Below, one piece after another: positions 6,185 to 12,201 of a DNA stretch of 12,201 nucleotides (its first letter is position 1; each line of letters opens with the position of its first letter). The notes beneath the pieces were generated by a model. That model saw nothing but the letters and a program-made list of their open reading frames with translations, was not told the origin of the DNA and made no database searches. The DNA lies in the NCBI GenBank assembly GCA_003511945.1, contig DOJA01000109.1, positions 1 to 12,201 of the forward strand. The letters are read 5' to 3'. The DNA comes from Phycisphaerales bacterium (lineage in GTDB: Bacteria > Planctomycetota > Phycisphaerae > Phycisphaerales > UBA1924). The translations under genes and the position numbers were made by a program.

Positions 6185-7108
6185 GTGGCGCGGGTGACGC
6201 ACGCCCAGCGCCTGGGGGCGGCCGCCCGGCTGGTGGGGGCCTCCAAGGGCGACCGCGACAAGCCCCGGCGGTTCCTGGAAGCCGCGGCCGCTCATGGGAT
6301 CGACCTGACCCACCTGTGGGCCTCGGTCGAGCGGGAGGGGGGAGTGCCCCGTCAGGTGTGCCTGGCGGTGGTGGGCGCCGGTCGATCGGCGATGGTCTTC
6401 ACCTCGACGCCCCGCTCGGCTCCTGAGCGGGCCGAGCTGGCCGGGGTCATCGACCGCGCCTGCGCGGAGATCCCGGGGCTGGCGCTGGCGCAGACGCTTC
6501 TGGAGACGCACGAAACCGGCGCGGGTGAGGCGTTCCTGGGCGCCGGGTTCATCTCGGTGGGCGACCTGGCCTACCTGCGCCGACCACGAGCCATGGCGTC
6601 GGACCCCAAAGGCACCACCGACTCGTTGTGGCCCGCGGGCGTGGAGGGGCGCCGGTATGAGGTGGGGGACGAGGACCTCTTCGTCCGCGCGCTCGACCGG
6701 TCCTACGCCGACACGCTCGACTGCCCTGAACTGTGCGGGCTGCGCTCGACGCGGGATGTGCTGGACAGCCATCGGGCCACGGGGCGGTTCGACCCCAACC
6801 TGTGGCGTGTGCTGCTGTGGGAGGGAGAGCCGCACGGCGCGATCCTGCTGAACCCCAGCCCGGAGCAGGATTCGATTGAACTGGTGTACCTGGGGCTGTC
6901 GCCGGCGCTGCGCGGTCGCGGCCTGGGAGCCGCGCTGCTGCGCTGGGGCGTGGCGCTGGTGCGCGAGCGTTCCGAGGCGTTCATAGCGTGTGCCGTGGAC
7001 CAGCGCAACGAGCCGGCGCTGCGGGTGTACCGGCGCCTGGGGTTCGCGGAGTTCGCCTCGCGGCGCGCGCTGGTGCGTCCCTCGGCGCGGCGCGCAGAAG
7101 TGCCCTGA
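6185..7108 (+). CDS. Two-domain GNAT acetyltransferase
   Basis: The product (307 residues from GTG 6185) appears to be two GNAT folds in tandem. The C-terminal one is intact: motif A is YLGLSPALRGRGLGAALL near 235-252, with the acetyl-CoA pyrophosphate loop R-G-R-G-L-G at 243-248, and motif B is DQRNEPALRVYRRLGF at 272-287. The N-terminal half (about 1-135) has the outline of a GNAT fold ending in FLGAGFISVGDLAYLRRP but lacks the R/Q-x-x-G-x-G/A loop, so it is probably non-catalytic. Mycothiol synthase has this overall layout, but the similarity I can see does not extend to a substrate assignment. The start is uncertain: no Shine-Dalgarno precedes 6185, the frame is open back to 6071, and YRVARVT looks like a first strand already under way. 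A CTG at 6131 or 6143 or a leaderless GTG are possible. An intrinsic terminator follows the gene. Confidence 0.85.
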   Translation: MARVTHAQRLGAAARLVGASKGDRDKPRRFLEAAAAHGIDLTHLWASVEREGGVPRQVCLAVVGAGRSAMVFTSTPRSAPERAELAGVIDRACAEIPGLALAQTLLETHETGAGEAFLGAGFISVGDLAYLRRPRAMASDPKGTTDSLWPAGVEGRRYEVGDEDLFVRALDRSYADTLDCPELCGLRSTRDVLDSHRATGRFDPNLWRVLLWEGEPHGAILLNPSPEQDSIELVYLGLSPALRGRGLGAALLRWGVALVRERSEAFIACAVDQRNEPALRVYRRLGFAEFASRRALVRPSARRAEVP

Positions 7109-7127
7109 AATCAGGCACCGATCGCGC

Positions 7128-7136
7128 TTATCCACG
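7128..7136 (+). promoter_or_regulatory. DnaA box (TTATCCACG)
   Basis: It matches the consensus TTATNCACA at eight of nine positions, with G replacing the final A. It lies about 410 bases upstream of dnaA and about 120 upstream of the predicted dnaA promoter. Because dnaA is often autoregulated through such boxes, context supports it, but a single site is weak evidence. Confidence 0.5.
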
Positions 7137-7160
7137 GTGACTCACATGTTGCGAGCATTC

Positions 7161-7188
7161 GCGCCGCGCCGCGCGGCGCAGATTTTTT
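7161..7188 (+). terminator. Intrinsic terminator of the acetyltransferase gene
   Basis: The perfect stem GCGCCGCG (7161-7168) and CGCGGCGC (7172-7179) with a 3-base loop is followed after AGA by six consecutive T (7183-7188). It lies 52 bases after the stop codon and is the clearest intrinsic terminator in the window. It isolates dnaA transcription from the upstream gene. Confidence 0.85.
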
Positions 7189-7255
7189 CCGCGTCGATTC
7201 TGGCGGTCCGACGGGACTCTTCATCGTCCGCCCGCGCGGCGCGCGCCGAACACGG

Positions 7256-7283
7256 TTGACGCGAAGATCCGGTGAAGTACCTT
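7256..7283 (+). promoter_or_regulatory. Sigma70-like promoter for dnaA
   Basis: TTGACG (7256-7261) and TACCTT (7278-7283) are separated by 16 bases. The -35 matches consensus at five of six positions; the -10 matches at four. Predicted initiation is near 7290, giving a leader of about 255 bases before the GTG at 7546. It is the only two-part promoter I find in the gap. Confidence 0.45.
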
Positions 7284-7545
7284 CTGGCGATCGGCCACTG
7301 ACGGCCATCGGGACCGACCCAATCGGCGCAACGGGCGATGGAATCGCGCGACGCCGACCCCAGCAGGCGAACCGGCCGCGACCCCCGGTCGAGCGCAGGG
7401 CGCTCGTCTCCCGGGCGCGGTCGGAGCGCGCCCAGGGGGAACCGGGCGTCCTGAAGTCGAACGGACTCGGGGTGCGGCCAGGGTCGACCGGTCGATCGGC
7501 GAGGGATGACGCCGAGGGCCGGTCCGTGCGTCAGGGACGATCAGC

Positions 7546-9087
7546 GTGCAGGACCACAGGGGCGGACAGAGCGTGTGCGATCGCATCGCCGGGCGGGTGG
7601 CGACCCGGGTCGGGCGGTCGAGGTTCGAGCGCTACTTCAAGGGTGTCGAGGGGTGGCGACTGGTCGACGGGCGCCTGTCGGTGCGCGTGCCCACGCCCTT
7701 CTACGGCCAGTGGCTGGACTCGCGCTTCGGGCACGAGATCCGCGAAGCGGCCAGCGCCGAGGCGGGCGGGGAGTTCCTCGGGCTGGACTGGACGGTGACG
7801 AACTCAGCGCCGGTTTCCTCGGCGCGACAGGACGGCCCGGGCGTTGAGACCCGGGAGGCACAGCGGGACGGCGCCGGGGCTCGTCAGGACGATGAGCCCG
7901 ACGCCGGACCGCCCGCCAGCCCGCGCGGGGATCATCCCCAGCGGGCGCGATCCAGACGGGCCACCCATCGCCCGATCGCGGCCGAGGCCCTGCGCGGGTC
8001 GCTGGATGACTTTGTCGTCGGCTCCTGCAACCGGCTCGCGTACAACGCGGCGCTCCGCCTGTGCGACCGAACCGCGGAGCCGGTGTTCCAGCTGCTGGTG
8101 CTGCACGGCGACTGCGGCGTAGGGAAGACGCACCTGCTCCAGGGGCTGGCGCGGGCGTTCGCCGGGTCTGGTCCCGGCGCGCGCGTCCGCTATCTCACCG
8201 GCGAGGCGTTCACGAACGAGTATGTCACCGCGGTGCGGTCGGGCGCTCTCGACGCCTTCCGGGCCGGGCTGCGCCGGCTGGACCTGCTCTGCGTGGACGA
8301 CGCGCACTTCGTCGCGGGGAAGGCCTCGACGCAGCAGGAACTGCTCCACACCTTCGAGGCATTGGACCTCAGCGGCGCGCGCGTGGCGATCGCGTCCGAC
8401 GCGCACCCGCGCGACCTGGCCGAGTTGAACAAGAAGCTGGCGTCGCGGTTCCTGGGGGGCATGGTCGTGCGGATCGAGCCGCCCGATCGCGCCACCCGGC
8501 TGGCGATTGTCTCGCGCCGGGCGGGCGAACGGGGGATCCGGCTCGACCCCGTGGCGCTGGCGATGATCGCCGACCGCTCCGAGGGCAGCGTGCGTGACCT
8601 GCTGGGCGCGCTCGCCCGGGTGGACGCGATGGCGGTCCTGCTCCCGGCACTCTCTGAGGGGGGGGAGGGGGGCGTCATCGGGCCGGCGCTGGTCCGTCAC
8701 GCCCTCGGGGGCGGAGCGTCGCCCAACCCCACACGGGCCCCGGCCCGACCCGTGCGGGTGGCGCAGGTGGTCGGGGAAGTGGCCGAGGCGGTGGGGGTGG
8801 ATCCGTCGGATGTCCTGGGCCACAGCCGCCATCGGCGTGTGGTGCTGGCCCGATCAATCGCGGCGTACCTCGCCCGACAGGTCACGACGATGTCGTTCCC
8901 GGAGATCGCGCAGGCGATGCAGCGCCCCAATCATTCGACGATCGTGACGGCGGTCCAGCGCGTCGCCCGACAGATCCGCGCCGGCGCGGTGTGCGAGGGG
9001 CTCCCGGGCCGGGGCGATGAGCCCCTGGCCGACCTGTGCGCCCGCCTGCGACGCGGGCTGACCGGAGCGACCGACGCCCGCGCATGA
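7546..9087 (+). CDS. dnaA: Chromosomal replication initiator DnaA, diverged
   Basis: This 513-residue AAA+ protein has the full DnaA domain order. Domain I (about 1-85) has the recognisable RFERYF and PFYGQWLDSRF segments. Domain II (about 88-145) is a Gln/Arg/Asp-rich linker. Domain III is the ATPase: Walker A GDCGVGKT (188-195), Walker B LDLLCVDDAHF (245-255), sensor I near IASD (282-285), arginine finger in ASRF (299-302), sensor II GSVRD (347-351). Domain IV is the helix-turn-helix (about 405-480): VLGHSRHRRVV, ARSIAAYLAR, then FPEIAQAMQRPNHSTIV. The DNA-recognition motif reads RPNHST where the canonical form is GRDHST/GRDHTT, so the Arg and Asp of the signature are Pro461 and Asn462. The start is GTG with AGGGA (7533-7537) 8 bases upstream, and the frame is closed at 7507. 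dnaN, recF and gyrB are not adjacent. Domain I argues against an Hda-type paralogue; a second DnaA elsewhere cannot be excluded. Confidence 0.93.
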   Translation: MQDHRGGQSVCDRIAGRVATRVGRSRFERYFKGVEGWRLVDGRLSVRVPTPFYGQWLDSRFGHEIREAASAEAGGEFLGLDWTVTNSAPVSSARQDGPGVETREAQRDGAGARQDDEPDAGPPASPRGDHPQRARSRRATHRPIAAEALRGSLDDFVVGSCNRLAYNAALRLCDRTAEPVFQLLVLHGDCGVGKTHLLQGLARAFAGSGPGARVRYLTGEAFTNEYVTAVRSGALDAFRAGLRRLDLLCVDDAHFVAGKASTQQELLHTFEALDLSGARVAIASDAHPRDLAELNKKLASRFLGGMVVRIEPPDRATRLAIVSRRAGERGIRLDPVALAMIADRSEGSVRDLLGALARVDAMAVLLPALSEGGEGGVIGPALVRHALGGGASPNPTRAPARPVRVAQVVGEVAEAVGVDPSDVLGHSRHRRVVLARSIAAYLARQVTTMSFPEIAQAMQRPNHSTIVTAVQRVARQIRAGAVCEGLPGRGDEPLADLCARLRRGLTGATDARA

Positions 9088-9109
9088 CCGAGGGCGGACG
9101 GGCAGCGCG

Positions 9110-9115
9110 TACACT
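9110..9115 (+). promoter_or_regulatory. -10-like box TACACT, predicted leaderless start
   Basis: TACACT ends 6 bases before the ATG at 9122, so the expected initiation point falls on or next to the A of the start codon. The intervening bases TGCCCGC contain no ribosome-binding site. The start codon is well supported independently by the signal peptide that begins there. No -35 at good spacing was seen. Confidence 0.5.
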
Positions 9116-9121
9116 GCCCGC

Positions 9122-10642
9122 ATGAGACCCCTCAGGTGGCGGGCGCTGTTCGCGGGTGTGCTGCTGCTCGGGGTCCCGGGCGCGTTCGGGGCGCCCGGAG
9201 CGCTGGACGAGCGCCTCCTGGCGCCGCTGCAGCGGGCGGTGGTGTCCCCGACGCTCCCTCGGGGGAACGATGGCGCACTGGCCGCCCTCCGTCAACTGCG
9301 GGATCCGGCGTTGCAGCCGCTGTTTGCGCGGCTGACCTCGGCGCCGTCGCCGATCCTCCGTCGTCACGGGGTCATGGGGCTGGCCGAATTGGAGTCCCCG
9401 GCACGGTTGCGGGCGGTGCTGCTCTCCAAGATCGAGTCGAGCGAGGAGCGGTCGTCGATCATCGGCGAGGCGCTGCGGTCGGACCTGCTGGTGGAAGAGG
9501 AGGTCCGGGCACTGCTTCAGAGCGAGGGGCTGGCGCCCTTCGTAGAAGTGGTGCTGCGGGGCTGGCTGGCGTCGCGGGGGTTGGACAGCGGAAACGGGGG
9601 AACGGACCGTCTGAAGGCGCTCGCGGAGGATCCGTCGCCGGTCGTGGCGATCTCGGCGCTGCTGCTCTTGTGCAACGGTGGCGACACCGGCGCGGGCGAG
9701 CGCCTCGCGGCCCTGCTCGAAGGGCTGCCCGCGCCGGAGCGGGAACCGGCGGTGCTGGTGCTGTCGGAGCAGGTTCGCCGGGACAAGGTCACCGGCTGCG
9801 ACGCCGCGATGGCGAGGATGTTCGAGGCCGGAGCGGGTGATCCCGGCGTGCAGCGCGAGGCGCTCCGCGCGTGGCTGCGCGTCGATGCGGCCAGCGCGGC
9901 CCCGGTGTGGGGCGAGGCGTACGCGCGGGCGGACGACCTGTCGGACCGGCTGCGCCTGGCGCTGGTGGCGCTGGAGGGATCGCCCGGCGCGCCGGCGGCG
10001 ATGTTCCAGCCGCTTGTGGGGGAGGGACAGTCGGCGCTGGTCCGCGCGATCGGAGCGATGGGGCGGGCGGTGGCGTCCCGGACGGGAACCGTCGAGGCCG
10101 CGCGGGAGCTGGCGGAGCAGCGATATGGTCCCGCGGACGCCTGGATGATCGAGCGGCTGGAGGAGATCGACCCGGATGCCGCCCGAGCCGGGTGGGTGGG
10201 CATCCTGGAGGCCGCCGGGGGGCGATCGAGCGACCAGCCGGTCACCGAAACGCTTCCGATGGCGGTGAAGCGACTGCTGACCCACAACGAGGAAGACCGG
10301 GTCATGGCGGCGGTGCAGACGGCCGCCCGGCGCGGGGACGAGACCCTGTGCCAGGCGATCCTCACGGGGTTCCTGCGTGTCGAACCGGCGCCCGCGTGGG
10401 CGTCAGAGCCGTTGATCACCTGGCCGGGACGCACAACGGCGGCCCTGGCAGCGCTCGTCGGCGCGCGGGGTGACCCGAAGTTCGCAGACGATCCCACCCG
10501 ACTGGAGGCGCTCACCGAAGCGGCGGTGGGGCGGTCGGGCCTGCCCGACGCCATGCGGGCCCAGGCGGCGTGGCTGGCGGCCCGTCTGCGCGGCCAGGGC
10601 AGCGAGGCGCTCGCCCGATTGCTGGGCGAGCTGGGGCGCTGA
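9122..10642 (+). CDS. Secreted alpha-helical repeat (HEAT-like) protein
   Basis: This 506-residue protein has a typical signal peptide (MRPLRWR, hydrophobic core ALFAGVLLLGVPG, likely cleavage after AFGA near residue 24), so it is exported. The rest is almost entirely short amphipathic helices in pairs (for example LAALRQLRDPALQPLFARL, RRHGVMGLAEL, and DPSPVVAISALLLL), the look of a HEAT/ARM-type solenoid. No enzyme motif is visible, and the only cysteines are scattered. I do not recognise a specific family. Such envelope helical-repeat proteins are frequent in planctomycetes and usually act as binding scaffolds, but that is inference. The gene starts 34 bases after dnaA, with its own -10-like box and no Shine-Dalgarno. 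It ends at TGA 10640-10642, six bases before repeat family A copy 2. Confidence 0.8.
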   Translation: MRPLRWRALFAGVLLLGVPGAFGAPGALDERLLAPLQRAVVSPTLPRGNDGALAALRQLRDPALQPLFARLTSAPSPILRRHGVMGLAELESPARLRAVLLSKIESSEERSSIIGEALRSDLLVEEEVRALLQSEGLAPFVEVVLRGWLASRGLDSGNGGTDRLKALAEDPSPVVAISALLLLCNGGDTGAGERLAALLEGLPAPEREPAVLVLSEQVRRDKVTGCDAAMARMFEAGAGDPGVQREALRAWLRVDAASAAPVWGEAYARADDLSDRLRLALVALEGSPGAPAAMFQPLVGEGQSALVRAIGAMGRAVASRTGTVEAARELAEQRYGPADAWMIERLEEIDPDAARAGWVGILEAAGGRSSDQPVTETLPMAVKRLLTHNEEDRVMAAVQTAARRGDETLCQAILTGFLRVEPAPAWASEPLITWPGRTTAALAALVGARGDPKFADDPTRLEALTEAAVGRSGLPDAMRAQAAWLAARLRGQGSEALARLLGELGR

Positions 10643-10648
10643 GCACCA

Positions 10649-10729
10649 CTCACAGAATGACTCGGGGGGAGAGGGCCACGAGAGACAGGCGGGACGCCTG
10701 TCCCACCAGGGGGGGTAGGTCATTCTGCG
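10649..10729. repeat. Structured inverted repeat, family A copy 2
   Basis: Same element as at 1245-1323. The outer arms CAGAATGAC (10653-10661) and GTCATTCTG (10719-10727) pair perfectly. The inner palindrome is at 10684-10702: GACAGGCG, three bases, CGCCTGTC. Blocks shared with copy 1 include CTCACAGAATGACTC, GAGGGCC, GAGAGAC and GTCCCACC. The copies differ by one 4-base indel on the left, and the spacing from GAGAGAC to CATTCTG (41 bases) is identical. It lies 6 bases after the stop of the helical-repeat gene and may be that transcript's 3' end. The remaining bases to the aminotransferase start (10730-10826) hold only its ribosome-binding site. Confidence 0.75.
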
Positions 10730-10826
10730 GCCTGCTCACAGGACCTCAGCGTGCCGCGCTCGACCGGGGTGGCGGATCGGACCGATGATCCCCGCGGCGT
10801 GGCCTGCGGCGCGCCCGGAGGGTCCG

Positions 10827-11984
10827 ATGGTCGACGAGATCCCGCTGAGCCGGCCCGACATCACCGACCTGGAGGTCGAGGCGGTGACCAGCGCCCTGCG
10901 GTCGGGGCGTCTGTCGATCGGCCCGATGAGCGAGACGCTGGAGACGCTGGTCGCCTCGCGGACCGATCGGCGGTTCGGGGTGTCGTGCTCGTCGGGGACG
11001 GCGGCGCTGCACATGGCGCTGATCGCGATGGGCGTCGGCCCGGGTGACGAGGTGATCACCACGCCCTTCAGCTTCGTCGCCAGCGCCAACGCGGCGCTGT
11101 ATGTGGGCGCGACGCCGGTGTTCGTGGACCTCTGCCCCAAGTCGCTGAACATGGAGCCCGAACTGGTGAAGGGCGCGATCACGCGCCGCACCAGGGCGAT
11201 CATCGCGGTCGAGGCGTTCGGGAACCCGCAGTACATGCACGAGTACCGCGCCATCGCCGACCGCCACGACCTGGCGATGCTGGAGGACTCCTGCGAGGGG
11301 CTCGGCGGGCGTCTGGGCGCCACGCCGATCGGCAAGTTCGGGCACGCGGGGGTCTTCGGGTTTTATCCCAACAAGCAGATCACGACCGGCGAGGGCGGGA
11401 TGGTGGTGACCGACGACGAGCGTCTGGCGGAGGTGTGCCGCTCGCTGCGGAACCAGGGGCGCCCGGCCAGGACGATGGGGGGCGCGTCGGGTTCGTGGCT
11501 GGTGCATGAGCGGATGGGGTTCAACTACCGGCTGTCGGAGATCCAGGCGGCGCTGGGGGTGGCGCAGATGAAGCGCCTGGACTCGCTGATCCTGGCGCGT
11601 CAGGCGACGGCGCAGAAGTATGTCGAGCGTCTGCTCGACCACGAGCACCTCATCCTGCCGACCGTCTCGCCCGAGGTGTTCATGTCGTGGTTCGTGTTCG
11701 TCGTCCGGCTGAGCGATCGCTTCACCAGCGAGGAGCGCGACCGGATGATCGACGGCATGCGCCGCCACGATGTGGGGGCGGCGCCCTACTTCCCGTGCAT
11801 CCACCTGCAGCCCTACTTCCGCGAGCGGTTCGGGTACCGGGAGGGGGCGTTCCCGATCGCGGAGCGCGTGAGCGGGCGGACGATCGCGCTGCCGTTCTTC
11901 AGCGGGCTGAGCGACCGGGACGCCGACTTCGTGGTGCAGACGCTGGACCTGATGATCGCGCGGGAGAGCATCCGGCGGACTTGA
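10827..11984 (+). CDS. DegT/DnrJ/EryC1/StrS-family aminotransferase
   Basis: This is a 385-residue PLP-dependent aminotransferase of the family that aminates keto-sugars attached to nucleotides, in pathways to modified surface glycans. SSGTAALH is at 55-62 (cofactor phosphate binding), Asp154 in EDSCEG binds the pyridine nitrogen, and Lys183 in PNKQITTGEGG forms the Schiff base with PLP. GFNYRLSEIQAALG at 231-244 and the C-terminal YFPCIHLQPYFRERFGY and LPFFSGLSD blocks are typical. Length is normal. I chose ATG 10827 because GGAGGG (10817-10822) lies 4 bases upstream; an earlier in-frame ATG at 10785 adds 14 residues without a ribosome-binding site. The exact sugar substrate cannot be assigned: no dehydratase, epimerase or glycosyltransferase gene is in view. 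An intrinsic terminator follows within 10 bases. Confidence 0.93.
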   Translation: MVDEIPLSRPDITDLEVEAVTSALRSGRLSIGPMSETLETLVASRTDRRFGVSCSSGTAALHMALIAMGVGPGDEVITTPFSFVASANAALYVGATPVFVDLCPKSLNMEPELVKGAITRRTRAIIAVEAFGNPQYMHEYRAIADRHDLAMLEDSCEGLGGRLGATPIGKFGHAGVFGFYPNKQITTGEGGMVVTDDERLAEVCRSLRNQGRPARTMGGASGSWLVHERMGFNYRLSEIQAALGVAQMKRLDSLILARQATAQKYVERLLDHEHLILPTVSPEVFMSWFVFVVRLSDRFTSEERDRMIDGMRRHDVGAAPYFPCIHLQPYFRERFGYREGAFPIAERVSGRTIALPFFSGLSDRDADFVVQTLDLMIARESIRRT

Positions 11985-11991
11985 GGAACTC

Positions 11992-12012
11992 GAACGCGGA
12001 GCCGCGTTCTTT
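11992..12012 (+). terminator. Intrinsic terminator of the aminotransferase gene
   Basis: GAACGCGG (11992-11999) pairs with CCGCGTTC (12002-12009) and is followed by TTT; it begins 8 bases after the stop codon. The T-tract is short and the tightest loop would be only two bases, so a stem one pair shorter is more realistic. Confidence 0.6.
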
Positions 12013-12028
12013 CGGCCCGTGAGGGCCG
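12013..12028. repeat. Small hairpin after the aminotransferase terminator
   Basis: CGGCCC (12013-12018) and GGGCCG (12023-12028) form a 6-bp stem with a GTGA loop. It sits directly after the terminator and before repeat family B, and may be part of the terminator or of the repeat cluster. There is no T-tract after it. Confidence 0.4.
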
Positions 12029-12037
12029 TGGAGTGTT

Positions 12038-12078
12038 GCCACGGGTGGAGGCCGCCTCAGGCGGCTGGAACCCGTGGA
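12038..12078 (+). repeat. Nested-hairpin repeat, family B copy 1
   Basis: The outer arms CCACGGGT (12039-12046) and ACCCGTGG (12070-12077) enclose a purine internal loop and an inner stem GCCGCC/GGCGGC (12051-12056 and 12060-12065). Its reverse complement recurs at 12153-12200 with the same architecture. The outer arms are perfect in both copies. Confidence 0.75.
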
Positions 12079-12152
12079 CAAGCGCAGGACGCAGGACCAC
12101 CAGTCCCGTTCCGCCGCCCCTGCGGGGCGGTGGACTTGCGCGTGACTGCGCA
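12079..12152. other. Spacer between the family B copies
   Basis: This spacer contains a 7-bp hairpin CCGCCCC/GGGGCGG (12114-12120 and 12124-12130). It also covers most of a degenerate 27-base direct repeat of period 56 (12074-12100 against 12130-12156, 19 of 27 positions identical by my count, no gaps). No open frame with protein-like sequence is present. Together with the flanking copies it could be one composite element or a structured RNA. Confidence 0.4.
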
Positions 12153-12201
12153 CCACGGGTTCCGATCGCCCCCCCGGGGGGGGGCGATCTTCACCCGTGG
12201 C
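12153..12201 (-). repeat. Nested-hairpin repeat, family B copy 2 (inverted)
   Basis: CCACGGGT (12153-12160) and ACCCGTGG (12193-12200) enclose an inner stem that begins GATCGCC (12164-12170) and ends GGCGATC (12183-12189), extended by runs of C and G. Read on the minus strand it aligns base for base with copy 1 outside the inner stem, apart from one A/G change. The window stops one base after the arm, so more copies may follow. Confidence 0.75.

Larger units (their letters stand above)
7109..7545. other. Non-coding region upstream of dnaA
   Basis: This 437-base stretch has no credible gene. It holds the acetyltransferase terminator, one DnaA box, a 12-bp GC palindrome (7237-7248), and a sigma70-like promoter with a long predicted leader (about 255 bases) into dnaA. 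It could be an autoregulated dnaA promoter region or part of an origin. Only one near-consensus box and no AT-rich unwinding element of useful size are visible, so I do not call oriC. Confidence 0.6.

Noticed and set aside
7109..7545. Origin of replication
   Set aside because: Only one near-consensus DnaA box and no sizeable AT-rich stretch are visible. A cumulative GC-skew plot of the whole chromosome would decide.
8882..10285. Minus-strand open frame of 467 codons across the end of dnaA and the helical-repeat gene
   Set aside because: It spans two well-supported plus-strand genes and reads as Arg/Gln/Pro-rich shadow sequence.
10649..10729. Insertion sequence end or classical MITE with target-site duplication
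   Set aside because: I found no convincing short direct repeat flanking either family A copy and no transposase; kept as a structured repeat of unknown origin.
1..12201. CRISPR array, phage genes, toxin-antitoxin or restriction system
   Set aside because: No regularly spaced direct repeats and no protein in the window has motifs of these systems.

Overview
This is a chromosomal window of very GC-rich bacterial DNA. The gene set and protein styles point to a member of the Planctomycetota, most likely a Phycisphaerae-like lineage. That placement is inferred from three things: a planctomycete-type CPNLRC zinc-ribbon miniprotein, a diverged full-length DnaA, and secreted proteins that match no family I recognise. 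It does not rest on any marker comparison. Several genes start with GTG (rpmA, the FHA gene, the secreted 217-residue gene, dnaA, probably the acetyltransferase gene). Other genes appear to be transcribed with no leader or a very short one.

Layout, left to right. (1) The 3' part of a TPR-repeat gene (+) enters from the left edge. (2) A structured ~80-bp repeat (family A, copy 1) lies between it and the convergent purA (-, adenylosuccinate synthase). (3) A zinc-ribbon miniprotein (+) runs divergently from purA. It collides almost stop-to-stop with an FHA-domain gene (-), which in turn is divergent from hemW (+, radical-SAM haem chaperone). (4) rpmA (-, ribosomal protein L27, with its own terminator) lies downstream of a gene for a secreted protein of unknown function (-). 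(5) A 17-bp perfect palindrome and -10-like boxes separate that gene from a two-domain GNAT acetyltransferase (+), which ends at a strong intrinsic terminator. (6) A 437-bp non-coding stretch carries one near-consensus DnaA box and a sigma70-like promoter ahead of dnaA (+). (7) Only 34 bp after dnaA comes a secreted helical-repeat protein gene (+). It is followed by family A copy 2, a DegT/DnrJ/EryC1-type sugar aminotransferase (+), an intrinsic terminator, and a head-to-head pair of nested-hairpin repeats (family B) that runs into the right edge.

The genes do not form one pathway. This is mostly core housekeeping (purine synthesis, ribosome, haem trafficking, replication initiation) interleaved with lineage-specific proteins. 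I see no phage, transposase, CRISPR or classical defence locus. The least-explained material is the two structured repeat families, whose copies differ by base-pair-preserving changes. Also notable are a DnaA whose DNA-recognition motif departs from the canonical sequence, and a recurring -10-like box placed so close to start codons that leaderless mRNAs are implied.
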